From NCBI GenBank assembly GCA_022822855.1, contig JAJDYG010000029.1, forward strand, positions 1-40,147: a DNA stretch of 40,147 nucleotides, in the 5' to 3' direction. Positions 31,401 through 39,933 of the stretch are shown piece by piece. Source of the stretch: Dehalococcoidia bacterium. Lineage in GTDB: Bacteria; Chloroflexota; Dehalococcoidia; Bin125. Position numbers and translations under genes: made by a program. The notes under the pieces are model-generated. The model saw only the letters and a list, made by a program, of their open reading frames with translations. It searched no databases and was not told the DNA's origin. Position 1 is the first letter of the stretch. Each line of letters begins with the position of its first letter.

Positions 31401-32033
31401 ATGGCGACCGCGACTCCGATTTCCGAGGCGGGGAATCAAATGGCGCAGGTGATAGAAGAGGCATGGCGGGCGACGGCGTCGCTTGACGAGGTGGTTGACG
31501 GAGAAACCAGACAATCCGCGTTTGTGCTGGTCCTGGAGGCGATGCTCCGCAACGCCGCGTCAGCCGAGCCGAAGGTCGATGCGAACCTTGCTGATTCATT
31601 CGACGACTCGTACCAAGTGGTCGAGCAGGATGATCTGTACCCGACGCCAGGGTTGCGCGCGGAGGCTATTTCCGCGTATCTCGGCATCCAGCCTGAGCAA
31701 GTTCCGCTGTTGTGTTCGGTCGAGCAGGCCGCGCCTGACCTTCGATTGAGACCGACCCGACTTGCACCGACGAACCCGGCCGCTGCTCGTGAAATCGCCT
31801 TGCTGCTGCTTGGCGTCCGTACTGCTGTTGCGCTGGACACCCAGCTCGACGACATTCGGCAGGCCGTTGAGCGGTATTGCCAGGGGGACGAGCCGCCATT
31901 TGCTGCGGCGCTGCAGTCCAGTCCTGAGTGGGTGGTGATGGGAGTACGCGGCAGTGAGCGAAAGATCGTACGACTGCGCGAGCCCGGCGTCACCGCTGCG
32001 CGTAAGTTGGCTCAGCGGCTGGTTGCGGGATGA
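31401..32033 (+). CDS. Unknown protein paired with a HEPN-like gene
   Basis: 210 residues from ATG 31401, with GGAGGG about 9 bases upstream; only 26 bp after mfd. Largely helical: QMAQVIEEAWRATASLDEVV, FVLVLEAMLRNAASAEPKVD, then LRAEAISAYLGIQPEQV and REIALLLLGVRTAVALDTQL. The C-terminal 35 residues (PEWVVMGVRGSERKIVRLRE plus AARKLAQRLV) could be a winged-helix-like or basic nucleic-acid-contacting piece. Its stop overlaps the ATG of the HEPN-like gene in ATGA, so they are translated together. It could be the antitoxin or sensor of a HEPN module; no family recognised. Confidence 0.65.
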   Translation: MATATPISEAGNQMAQVIEEAWRATASLDEVVDGETRQSAFVLVLEAMLRNAASAEPKVDANLADSFDDSYQVVEQDDLYPTPGLRAEAISAYLGIQPEQVPLLCSVEQAAPDLRLRPTRLAPTNPAAAREIALLLLGVRTAVALDTQLDDIRQAVERYCQGDEPPFAAALQSSPEWVVMGVRGSERKIVRLREPGVTAARKLAQRLVAG

Positions 32034-32458
32034 GCGCCGATTCCGAGGTTGCGTTTGATCTCTCTCAGCTGGGGATTAGCGGCCATGCCGAAGCGCTGTT
32101 TGCGGGTGGATTTCATCGCGACGCGATCCGCCACGAAGCGCAGGATTTGCTCAACGAGATCCGCGTGCTCAGTGGTCGCCGCGATCTGGATGGGCAGAAC
32201 CTGATTCAGGCGGCGCTATCCGACCGGAACCCGATCCTGGCGTTCAATGAGCGTGAGACACGCAGCGAGCTCAACCAACATGCGTCGCTGCGATACCTGC
32301 TGCTCGGGGTCACAACTGGTGTCCGCAATATTTACAGCCATGACGTGCGCACGGAAGTCTTGAGAGACGAAGCGGCTTTGTGGCTGGCGCTGATGGGTCG
32401 TCTGCGAAAGCAGATCGAGCAGTTGGAAATCGTTGCTGCAACTCAGGCTTCGCATTAG
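32030..32458 (+). CDS. TIGR02391-family (Ymh-like) HEPN protein
   Basis: 142 residues matching the TIGR02391 pattern: HAEALFAGGFHRDAIRHEAQ, LDGQNLIQAALSDRNPIL, QHASLRYLLLGVTTGVRNIY and SHD. R-N-I-Y-S-H forms the RX4H signature (RNxxxH) of HEPN ribonucleases. Such proteins occur alone in phages and mobile elements or beside partner genes in defence and toxin-antitoxin loci. It follows its partner with a 4-base ATGA overlap. Catalytic capacity is inferred from the intact motif only. Confidence 0.85.
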   Translation: MSADSEVAFDLSQLGISGHAEALFAGGFHRDAIRHEAQDLLNEIRVLSGRRDLDGQNLIQAALSDRNPILAFNERETRSELNQHASLRYLLLGVTTGVRNIYSHDVRTEVLRDEAALWLALMGRLRKQIEQLEIVAATQASH

Positions 32459-32498
32459 GTTCGCTGACCGTTGAGCGATCCATCGATAGGCTGAGTCG

Positions 32499-33872
32499 GT
32501 GCCTTTGCGATCCTCCTGGACGCTGCTGATTGGGGCTGCCCTGATCGGGATGCCGGCGCTGATCATGCGGCTGGGAGGCATCCACGCCAGCACCGAGGCT
32601 GAAGTCGCGATCTTCGGATTGGGCATTCTGTCAGCCGCGTTCTTGATCTCGACCGGCGCCGAGGCCGCGCAGCACGACATCCCCGCGGCCCTGTCCGTGG
32701 CGCTGGTCGCCTTTATCGCCGTCCTGCCGGAGTACGCCGTCGACCTGCTGCTCGCGTTTGAGGCGGGCGGTGAGGATCTGGCGTTGTGCGGCGCGGCCGG
32801 TCAGCCTGAGTGCAAGCGCGAACTTGCGCTGGCCAACATGACCGGGGCCAACCGGCTGTTGCTCGGGGTGGGCTGGGCGACGGTGATCTTCCTGTTCGCC
32901 TGGAGGCGGGGCGGCCCGCGGGCGATGGTTGCGACCGCGAGCAGAAGCGCCTGGAACTTCCTGCGGCGTCGGGAGGCGGACCCGGACGAGCCGCTGCTGC
33001 GGCTTCCGGGCGGGATTGGGCTCGACATCGGCATTCTCGCCGTCGCCACGATCTACTCGTTCATCATCGTGGCCAAAGGGCGACTGGCGATCGAGGACAC
33101 GATCGTGCTGGGAGTGCTCTTCTTCTGGTACGTGCTGAGATTGACCCGATCGCCGGTCGAAGAGCCGGAGCTCGAAGGCCCGGCGGCGAAGATCGGCAAC
33201 CTCCCCACGGTCCATCGCCGCTTGGCGGCCAGTTGTCTGATCGGCTACTCAGCGTTCGTGATCGCGATGTCGGCGGAGCCGTTCGTCCACGGTCTGGAAC
33301 AGATTGGCCGAGAAGTCGGGATCGGCGAGTTCTTCGTGATTCAATGGATCGCTCCGCTGGCCTCGGAGTCGCCCGAGTTCCTGGCGGCGCTGTACCTGGT
33401 CTGGCGAGGCTCGGCCGGGCTGGGCGTGAACATGCTGATCTCGAGCAAGGTCAATCAATGGACATTGCTGATCGCTTCGATTCCGATTGCGTTTATCGCT
33501 GGCGGAGGGGTGATCGAAGGGATCGCGTCGAGCGACGTCCAGCGCGCGGAGGTGTTCATCACTGCGGCGCAATCCGCCTTCGGCGTGATGTTGATCATCG
33601 ACCGCGACCTGACGGCGCGAGCGGGATTTGCCCTGATCGGGCTGTTCCTCGCCCAACTGATCACGCAGTTCTTCTTCCAGGAAGACAACACGCCCCGAAT
33701 CGTGTTCGGGATCATCTATCTCGGTATTACGGCATTGATGGCCACCCGGCACTGGCGTAGCATCATGCCGACGTTGCGCGATGCGTTCCGCTCGCCCGCG
33801 GCGGCGGCGGCGCTTCACACCCATGACAACAGCGCAGCGGACAATCTGGAAACAGAAGGCAGGCACGAATGA
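32499..33872 (+). CDS. CaCA-family cation (sodium/calcium) exchanger-like membrane protein
   Basis: 457 residues with about ten membrane helices. Two inverted alpha-repeats are visible: FIAVLPEYAVDLLLAFEAG (E78, around 72-90) with LALANMTGANRLLLGVG, and APLASESPEFLAALYLVWRG (E293, around 286-305) with LISSKVNQWTLLIASIP. These PE and polar helix motifs are those that bind cations in Na+/Ca2+ exchangers. Loop about 150-170 is charged and cytoplasmic. The Asn/Ser residues of the usual GNxxGS motifs are altered, so the ion is uncertain. The GTG start 32499 has weak SD. Its stop overlaps the DUF169 gene (ATGA). Confidence 0.85.
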   Translation: MPLRSSWTLLIGAALIGMPALIMRLGGIHASTEAEVAIFGLGILSAAFLISTGAEAAQHDIPAALSVALVAFIAVLPEYAVDLLLAFEAGGEDLALCGAAGQPECKRELALANMTGANRLLLGVGWATVIFLFAWRRGGPRAMVATASRSAWNFLRRREADPDEPLLRLPGGIGLDIGILAVATIYSFIIVAKGRLAIEDTIVLGVLFFWYVLRLTRSPVEEPELEGPAAKIGNLPTVHRRLAASCLIGYSAFVIAMSAEPFVHGLEQIGREVGIGEFFVIQWIAPLASESPEFLAALYLVWRGSAGLGVNMLISSKVNQWTLLIASIPIAFIAGGGVIEGIASSDVQRAEVFITAAQSAFGVMLIIDRDLTARAGFALIGLFLAQLITQFFFQEDNTPRIVFGIIYLGITALMATRHWRSIMPTLRDAFRSPAAAAALHTHDNSAADNLETEGRHE

Positions 33873-34579
33873 CCGACTGGTCCGACCTCTCCGAGCAGCT
33901 CCAGGACGCTCTGGGATTGGCAAACAAGCCGCTCGCAATCACGTTCCACGACTCGACTTCCGGCGTCGCCGGATTTGACAACCCAATGCCCGCGCCGGCG
34001 GACGACGGCCGCACCGGCCGCGTCCCGGCCGGATGCGTGTTCTGGATGCACGCCGCCGATCGGACGTTCTCGACCGTCGCCGCCGACCATCGGAATTGCT
34101 CGGTAGGTTCGGTGACGCACGGCTTCCTTGAGCTGGGCGACGTGCTGGAAAGCGGCGACGTTGGGGCGCTGCTCGAGTCAGGTTGGGTGACACCCGAGGC
34201 GGCGATGGGGATTCCGGTGGTCGAAGAGAAGCCGGAGGAGGTCGTCTACGGACCGTTGGGCGATTCGCCGACCGATCCGGACGTGGTACTGCTGCGGATT
34301 ACCGGCCGTCAGCTCATGGTTCTGCACGACGCCTTCCCCTCGCTGCGGATCGAAGGTAAGCCGCAGTGTCACATCATCGCGATCGCGAAGGCCGGCGAGA
34401 TGGCTGCGTCGGTTGGTTGCCAGCTCTCGCGGGTTCGCACTCAGATGCCGAATGCGGAGATGACCTGCGCGATTCCGGCGTCACAGCTCGGCGATCTGCT
34501 TGAGCGGCTCGGCGAGACCGCGGTTGCAGACCACGCGGTCGCGCAGTACGCGGCGGACGATATGGCGCGGTTCGCCTAG
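33869..34579 (+). CDS. DUF169-family protein
   Basis: 236 residues fitting DUF169 (uncharacterised ArCR family): LANKPLAITFHDS at the N-terminus, then AGCVFWMHAADRTFSTVAADHRNCSVG (in part; two Cys, C56 and C76), YGPLGDSPTDPDVVLLRITG and a C-terminal part CHIIAIAKAGEMAASVGCQLSR. Cys residues may bind a metal. It overlaps the exchanger gene by 4 bases and is 14 bp upstream of the MaoC gene, so the three form one operon. Function unknown across the family. Confidence 0.85.
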   Translation: MTDWSDLSEQLQDALGLANKPLAITFHDSTSGVAGFDNPMPAPADDGRTGRVPAGCVFWMHAADRTFSTVAADHRNCSVGSVTHGFLELGDVLESGDVGALLESGWVTPEAAMGIPVVEEKPEEVVYGPLGDSPTDPDVVLLRITGRQLMVLHDAFPSLRIEGKPQCHIIAIAKAGEMAASVGCQLSRVRTQMPNAEMTCAIPASQLGDLLERLGETAVADHAVAQYAADDMARFA

Positions 34580-34593
34580 TTCGGAGATCGCAC

Positions 34594-35052
34594 GTGCCGG
34601 GAAAATGGTTCGAGGAGCTTGAGCCCGGGCTCGTGATCCAGCACGAGCCGTCGCGCACCGTGACGGAAGCGGACAACCTGCTCTTTACCGCGCTGACTCA
34701 CAACGCGCAGCCTCTGCATCTCGACGCGGAGTTTGCGGGCGGCACGCAGTTCGGTCAGCGAATCGTGAACAGCATCTTCACGTTGGGTCTGGCGGTTGGG
34801 CTGAGCGTCGCGGACACGACCCTCGGCACGACGCTGGGGAATCTGGGTTTCGACGAGACCACGTTTCCGAATCCCGTGTTCATCGGCGACACGATCACCT
34901 GCGAAACCGAGATCATTGATCGGCGTGAATCGAGAAGCCGCCCGGATCGCGGAATCGTGACATTCGAGCATCGAGGGATCAATCAGCGAGGCGAGTTGGT
35001 CGTCAGGTGTCGCCGGACGGGGATGATGCTCAAGCGGCCTGACGGCGATTAA
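34594..35052 (+). CDS. MaoC-like hot-dog dehydratase/hydratase
   Basis: 152 residues, single hot-dog domain. The hydratase-2 motif region reads FTALTHNAQPLHLDAEFA: H42 is present, while the usual Asp (xGDxNPxH) is replaced by N37, as in the mesaconyl-CoA/related MaoC branch. GQRIVNSIFTLGLAVGLSV and NPVFIGDTITCETEI are the following family motifs. It would hydrate a short enoyl-CoA. GTG 34594 starts 14 bases after the DUF169 stop. The CoA substrate cannot be told. Confidence 0.86.
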   Translation: MPGKWFEELEPGLVIQHEPSRTVTEADNLLFTALTHNAQPLHLDAEFAGGTQFGQRIVNSIFTLGLAVGLSVADTTLGTTLGNLGFDETTFPNPVFIGDTITCETEIIDRRESRSRPDRGIVTFEHRGINQRGELVVRCRRTGMMLKRPDGD

Positions 35053-35056
35053 GCGG

Positions 35057-35332
35057 TCAACCTCGCGCAATGACTGCGGCCGCGAGAGCGACGATTGCCG
35101 CGAGCGTGGAACCCCACATCACCATGATCCAGCGCAATTGGGAATTGAACCTGGTCTGAATCTCCGTCGAGAGCCGTAGGCGGAGGATCTCCAGGTCACG
35201 TTTCGTACCGAGCTCCTCCCTTCCATCTTCGATGCCCTCGTCAACGACCTCAGCAAGCTCAGTCGCAGCGTCCGAGGGAGCATCCATCTCCTTGACGAGA
35301 ATGTTGTGGAATCGGAGTCTGTTGAGCGCCAT
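35057..35332 (-). CDS. Coiled-coil, C-terminally membrane-anchored protein (DUF1640-like family)
   Basis: 91 residues from ATG 35332 (MALNRLRFHNILVKEMDAP). The start aligns with MAIRIDRPRFRNIF (broken copy at 233-537) and MALISIQRFRDVLV (36928 copy), which decides the start over the upstream GTG at 35350. Then come an acidic helix (AATELAEVVDEGIEDGREEL), a coiled coil with GTKRDLEILRLRL, and a membrane helix (WGSTLAAIVALAAAVIARG) at the end. KRDLE resembles the KxDLExL of DUF1640 proteins. Stop lies 4 bases from the convergent MaoC gene. Confidence 0.76.
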   Translation of the reverse strand: MALNRLRFHNILVKEMDAPSDAATELAEVVDEGIEDGREELGTKRDLEILRLRLSTEIQTRFNSQLRWIMVMWGSTLAAIVALAAAVIARG

Positions 35333-35460
35333 GCCGACACGATACACCACAGCACGAACACTTGTACTCTATTGCAAACGTTGCCGGTTGTGATTTGCGG
35401 ACCCGGGCGAAGTCACTTACGGATCGAGCGGGCACGGGGTGGTGGTACGCTGACCTCCGT

Positions 35461-35537
<77 letters not shown>

Positions 35538-35589
35538 TGCACTAGCCTGCGCGACGACGCACGAACGCACGGGACGTGGCAGGCTGCTG

Positions 35590-36141
35590 ATGCGACTCTC
35601 CAAGCCCAGGATTGAGCCCGTTTCGGACGAGGAGGCGACCGAGGAGCAGCGCGAGATACTTGCTGCTGCGGGCCGGTCGCCGCTCAACGTCCAGCGCACC
35701 ATCGCCCAGTATCCGGAGCTCGCTCGATCGCGGCAGGCCTTCACCAATCACGTCATGCGACAGACCTCGCTCCCGGCTCGGGAACGTGAGATTCTGATCC
35801 TGCGCACCGGCTGGAACTGTCAGTCGGAGTATGAGTTTGGTCAGCACAGCCGATTCGGGCGCTCGGTCGGGCTGACCGACGACGAGATTCGTCGGATCAC
35901 GCTGGGCGCAGATGCGGACGGTTGGGATGAGTTCGATGCGACATTGATCCGAGCAGCCGACGAGCTACACAACGACGCGTTCATTACTGACCAGACCTGG
36001 AACGCGCTGGCTGAACGGTACTCGACCAAGCAACTGATCGATGTGGTGTTCGCGGTTGGTCAGTACCACATTGTTTCGATGGCGCTGAATTCGTTCGGCG
36101 TGCAATTCGAGCCGACCACGACGGACCGATTCCCGTCATGA
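35590..36141 (+). CDS. Carboxymuconolactone decarboxylase/AhpD-like protein
   Basis: 183 residues of the CMD family. The core reads SLPAREREILILRTGWNCQS followed by EYEFGQHSRFGRSVGLTDDE; C77 and H86 fall in the position of AhpD's CxxCxxxH, with E80 instead of the second Cys, so a peroxidase-type thiol pair is unlikely and a hydrolase/decarboxylase-like role is more probable. Many such proteins occur in aromatic degradation loci. ATG 35590 was chosen; an open frame extends upstream through the tRNA but is not coding. The alpha/beta hydrolase follows 19 bp later. Confidence 0.86.
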   Translation: MRLSKPRIEPVSDEEATEEQREILAAAGRSPLNVQRTIAQYPELARSRQAFTNHVMRQTSLPAREREILILRTGWNCQSEYEFGQHSRFGRSVGLTDDEIRRITLGADADGWDEFDATLIRAADELHNDAFITDQTWNALAERYSTKQLIDVVFAVGQYHIVSMALNSFGVQFEPTTTDRFPS

Positions 36142-36160
36142 CATTCCGGGGAGTAGCAAG

Positions 36161-36889
36161 ATGACGACCTCATCAACAACGCCAGCCACTGTCGTACTGA
36201 TTCATGGGGCTTGGCACGGTCCCTGGTGTTTCGACAAGGTCGTGGCCGGACTCGAGGCGCGGGGCGTGCCGGTTGTTGCGGTTGAGCGGCGGAGGATGCA
36301 CGAACCAAGCGGAGAGCTGCGCGGCGTGACCGACTCTGGTGAGAATGAGGCGATTGTTCGCGATGCGTTCGATCAAATCGAGGGGCCGATTGTCGCGCTC
36401 GGACACTCGTTCGGCGGCGTCCCGCTGACGACTGCGCCGCTGGGCAATGACAACGTGAAGCACCTTGTCTACCTGACCGCGATCATGCCCGCCACCGACG
36501 GCTCGATGCCGGACAACTTCGTCAATCCCGAGCTTGCGACGGCTGTGATCGCCGGCGAGGACGGATCGACGACCGTGCAGGCCGACAAGATTCGCTACGC
36601 GTTCTATCACAAGTGCTCGGACGAGGACTACGAGCGCGCTCTGACGCAGCTAGTTCGCGATGAGGCGGGTATCCCCTTTGACGCGCCGCGCGATACGGCC
36701 TGGAACAAGATCACGACGACGTACGTGGTCTGCACCGAGGATCAGGCGTTGTTGGCCGAGGGGCAGCGAACGCTCGCTCGGCGGGCCGACCGCGTGGTCG
36801 AGTGGGAGACGGATCACTCGCCGTTCTTCTCGGCGCCACACCTGATGGTCGACCTGCTGGACAGCCTGGCTCGGGAGTACGGGGCGTAG
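36161..36889 (+). CDS. Alpha/beta hydrolase
   Basis: 242 residues. Oxyanion motif VVLIHGAWHGPW (H15), nucleophile elbow GHSFGG with S83, acid D194 (CTEDQALL) and catalytic H219 (ETDHSPFF). The sequence type is near plant methyl esterases/hydroxynitrile lyases and their bacterial relatives, which cleave esters or carbon-carbon bonds of small substrates. ATG 36161 has GGGGAG about 10 bases before. Likely co-transcribed with the CMD gene 19 bp upstream. Confidence 0.9.
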   Translation: MTTSSTTPATVVLIHGAWHGPWCFDKVVAGLEARGVPVVAVERRRMHEPSGELRGVTDSGENEAIVRDAFDQIEGPIVALGHSFGGVPLTTAPLGNDNVKHLVYLTAIMPATDGSMPDNFVNPELATAVIAGEDGSTTVQADKIRYAFYHKCSDEDYERALTQLVRDEAGIPFDAPRDTAWNKITTTYVVCTEDQALLAEGQRTLARRADRVVEWETDHSPFFSAPHLMVDLLDSLAREYGA

Positions 36890-36927
36890 CCCGCACAGCC
36901 GACGAGTCTGAACCGCAAGCGCGTGAT

Positions 36928-37272
36928 TCAGCCGAGCACGACAACCAGGATGCTAGCCACCGCGGCAATCAGCGCGGCGCCTGTCAGCATGATTGCGGCC
37001 AAGCGGTTCAACTGCTGTTGATGCCGAGCTTCCTGCTCTGCCTGACGAGCTTCGCTCTGCGCAAACAGCTGCCGAATCTCTGCTCGAAGCACTCCCATGT
37101 CGGCGCGCAGTAGTGCGTAGCTGGAGTCAGCCTGCTCGTGTGAGACAAACCCGGCCAGCGTCTCGTCCAGCTCTTGCTCCAACCCTACGGACAGATCCAG
37201 CGCGGGTGCTTCATCAGCGACTCCCGTCCTGACGAGGACATCACGAAAACGCTGGATGCTGATCAAGGCCAT
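36928..37272 (-). CDS. Coiled-coil, C-terminally membrane-anchored protein (DUF1640-like family)
   Basis: 114 residues: MALISIQRFRDVLVRTGVA start, a short acidic helix (DLSVGLEQELDETLAGFVSH), coiled coil (about 45-88; LRADMGVLRAEIRQLFAQSE, then ARQAEQEARHQQQLNRL) and C-terminal membrane helix (AAIMLTGAALIAAVASILVVVLG, in part). Together with the copies at 233-537 and 35057-35332 it forms the closest subgroup. It sits between the hydrolase and the molybdopterin subunit genes, with 102 bp to the latter. Confidence 0.78.
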   Translation of the reverse strand: MALISIQRFRDVLVRTGVADEAPALDLSVGLEQELDETLAGFVSHEQADSSYALLRADMGVLRAEIRQLFAQSEARQAEQEARHQQQLNRLAAIMLTGAALIAAVASILVVVLG

Positions 37273-37374
37273 CGGTGCTCCCCGGGTCTGCGTCGATCAT
37301 ACGCATCACCACACGGTTCCGTCTAATGAGAACTCCCGTCGTTAGCTATCGAACACTGCGAACGGGTGGCTTCG

Positions 37375-39675
37375 CTACTCGTCCAGCAGACGATCCAGCA
37401 GCTTGGTTGGGCTGGCTGGGAGGGAGTTCATGCGTAGACCCGTCGCGTCGTAGATCGCGTTGGCGATTGCGGCCAGCGGGGGGACGATCGGGACTTCTCC
37501 GACGCCTCGGACGCCGTAGGGGTGGCTCGGGTTCGGCACCTCGACAAGGATCGTCTCAATCTCGGGCAGGTCGAGCGAGGTCGGCATCCGGTAGTCAAGC
37601 AGGCTGGCATTCGTCATTCGGCCTTCCGGGGAGTAGACGTACTCCTCGGTCAGCGCCATGCCGGCCCCCTGCGCGACGCCGCCCTGGACCTGACCCTCGA
37701 CGTAGGCGGGATGAATGGCCGTTCCCACGTCCTGGACAGCCGAGTAGCGCAGCACGTCCACCTTGCCGGTGTCCTGGTCGACGGCGACATCGACGATGTG
37801 GCAGGCAAAGGCCGGACCCGGGCGATTCGGCGACACGTCGGCCGCACCCTGGATCTGACCGCCCGTCCGCTGTAGCTGTCCGCAGAGTTCCGCGAACGGC
37901 ATCGATTGGCCTTCGGGGCCGCGCAACACACCATCCGCGTACGAGACCGCGGCTTCGTCGCACTCCCAGATTCGCGCTGCGCGCGCGGACAGTTGCTGCT
38001 GCATATCGAGCGCTGCTTCGTGGACGGCGAGGCCGCTGGCGTATGACACGCGCGAGCCGCCTGTGACGTTGGTGAATCCGATCTGATCGGTGTCGACGAC
38101 CTGCGGCCGCACCTGCTCGTAGCCGATCCCCATCGACTCCGCAAACTGCATGGCCAGACCGGCGCGCTGCCCGCCGATGTCGACCGAGCCCAGCGACAGG
38201 TTGACCGTCCCGTCGGCATTGGTCATGGCGTATGCCGAAGACTCGCCGCCCGCGTTGTGCCAGAAACCCATCGAGACGCCGCGGCCGAGCAGTCGGCCGT
38301 CCTCGTCGATGCCGAGCTCCGAGCGGTAGTGGGCCGAGTCCATGGCCGCCTGCATCGTCTCCTCGGCCCCGATCTGCGGCATTCGCGTCCCGTCCGCCCG
38401 ACGCGTGCCCTCGCGCGCGGCATTCTGCGCGCGCAGATCCATCGGATCGCGCTCCAGCCGCTCGGCGAGCTGGTCGAGCAGCGACTCCACCGCATACGTC
38501 GCCTGCGGCGATCCCGGTGCGCGGTAGGCGTGGGCTTTCGGCTTGTTCGTCAACACGTCGAGCGCGTTGACGTAGAGATTGGGGACGTCGTAGGAGGAGA
38601 ACATGCAGGACGCGCCCGCGCCCACGGGCGAGCCCGGGAACGCGCCGGCCTCGTACGCCAGCGTCGCCTCTGCGGCCACCAGCGTGCCATCGTTCTTTGC
38701 CCCGATCTTGCAGCGCATGTAGGTCGCCGATGTCGGACCTGTGCCGATCAGCACCTCTTCGCGGTTCATGTACATCTTCACCGGGCGGCCGGTCTTCCTG
38801 GACATGATCGCTGCAGCCGGCTCCATGTACGGCTTCGTCTTGCCGCCGAATCCACCGCCGATCTCCATCGGCACCACTTTCACGTCCGCCATGGGTATGC
38901 CGAGCATGTGCGCGACCGTGTCGCGGATCGCGAACGGCCCTTGCGACGACGTCCAGATGGTCAGCGTGCCGTCGGGATTCCAGTAGGCGGTGCCGGTCTG
39001 GGGCTCGATGTAGCCCTGGTGCGCCGCCGCCGTTTCGTACTCGCCCTCAAGGATGATGTCCGCTTCCTCGAAGCCGGCCACCGGATCGCCATGCTCAAGC
39101 TCGAGCTGCGAGGCGATGTTCGAATCACGCTCACCTCGACCGTCGCCGGGCACGAACCGGGCGACCATCTCGACCGTCTTCATCCCGTCATGCAGGATCG
39201 GCGCGCCATCCGCCATTGCATCGTGCACCGACAGCACCGGCGCCAGCACGTCGTACTCCACGTCGATGAGCGACAGCGCGTCCTCGGCGATGTGCGGATC
39301 GGTGGCGCAGACGCCGGCGATCGGATGACCCTGGAACAGCACCTTCTCTGAGGCGAAGGTCTGCTCCAGCACCCACTTGTACGGCGACACGCTCTCGCCG
39401 AAGTCGAGGATCGCGTCGGATGCGCCGGGCAAGTCGTCGTGCGTGATCACGCAACGCACGCCATCCAGCGCCTCCGCCTTCGACGTGTCGATGCTCAGGA
39501 TCCGCGCGTGCGCGTGCGGCGAACGCAAGATGCGACCGTAGAGCATGCCCGGCAACGCGATGTCGGCGCCATAGTTGGCGCGGCCGGTTACCTTGTCGAC
39601 TCCATCGGGGCGGATCGGGCGTGTTCCGACGACCCGGTAGCCGTTCTCGCTGACTGGTTTGGTTTCGGTGGTCAT
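37375..39675 (-). CDS. Xanthine dehydrogenase/aldehyde oxidase family molybdopterin-binding subunit
   Basis: 766 residues, the size of a free large subunit. It would bind the molybdenum cofactor and hydroxylate aldehydes, N-heterocycles or CO. Motifs: GRANYGADIALPGMLYGRIL and RSPHAHARI start, GGGFGGKTKPYMEP (about 283-296), YRAPGSPQATYAVESLLDQL, and the catalytic Glu E727 in GVRGVGEVPIVPPLAAIANA. There is no CO-dehydrogenase AYRCSFR loop and no heterocycle-specific mark, so substrate is open. ATG 39675 follows GAGGAGG at 8 bases; an upstream in-frame ATG at 39696 lies before the SD. No FAD or 2Fe-2S subunit gene is adjacent in the window; downstream is a coiled-coil gene. Confidence 0.9.
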   Translation of the reverse strand: MTTETKPVSENGYRVVGTRPIRPDGVDKVTGRANYGADIALPGMLYGRILRSPHAHARILSIDTSKAEALDGVRCVITHDDLPGASDAILDFGESVSPYKWVLEQTFASEKVLFQGHPIAGVCATDPHIAEDALSLIDVEYDVLAPVLSVHDAMADGAPILHDGMKTVEMVARFVPGDGRGERDSNIASQLELEHGDPVAGFEEADIILEGEYETAAAHQGYIEPQTGTAYWNPDGTLTIWTSSQGPFAIRDTVAHMLGIPMADVKVVPMEIGGGFGGKTKPYMEPAAAIMSRKTGRPVKMYMNREEVLIGTGPTSATYMRCKIGAKNDGTLVAAEATLAYEAGAFPGSPVGAGASCMFSSYDVPNLYVNALDVLTNKPKAHAYRAPGSPQATYAVESLLDQLAERLERDPMDLRAQNAAREGTRRADGTRMPQIGAEETMQAAMDSAHYRSELGIDEDGRLLGRGVSMGFWHNAGGESSAYAMTNADGTVNLSLGSVDIGGQRAGLAMQFAESMGIGYEQVRPQVVDTDQIGFTNVTGGSRVSYASGLAVHEAALDMQQQLSARAARIWECDEAAVSYADGVLRGPEGQSMPFAELCGQLQRTGGQIQGAADVSPNRPGPAFACHIVDVAVDQDTGKVDVLRYSAVQDVGTAIHPAYVEGQVQGGVAQGAGMALTEEYVYSPEGRMTNASLLDYRMPTSLDLPEIETILVEVPNPSHPYGVRGVGEVPIVPPLAAIANAIYDATGLRMNSLPASPTKLLDRLLDE

Positions 39676-39929
39676 CGGCGGCTCCTCCTCATGCATGACG
39701 GGTATTGGCTGCTGTTCGCAGACAGGATATTCGCTTCGGCGGTCATTCGGCAGCGTAGACCGACGGGGCTGATCATCGTCGATTGATTAGCTCATGATCT
39801 CGACATTTGTGCCTGACCATTGCTCGGTACTCAACGGTCAGCGTCGATCACCGTCTTGGTCCCGGGCGGGGCGAGGCTCGTCATTGCGCCTCTAGATCGG
39901 CGGGTATCCCATCGAGTGCATAACCGGAC
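39676..39929. other. Intergenic region, no gene seen
   Basis: Upstream region of the molybdopterin gene. Besides its Shine-Dalgarno on the minus strand (complement of about 39683-39690) I see no convincing open frame, RNA gene or strong promoter match. Together with the IS-end region to 40147 it is the longest stretch without an intact gene in the window. Confidence 0.5.
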
Positions 39930-39933
39930 CTAG

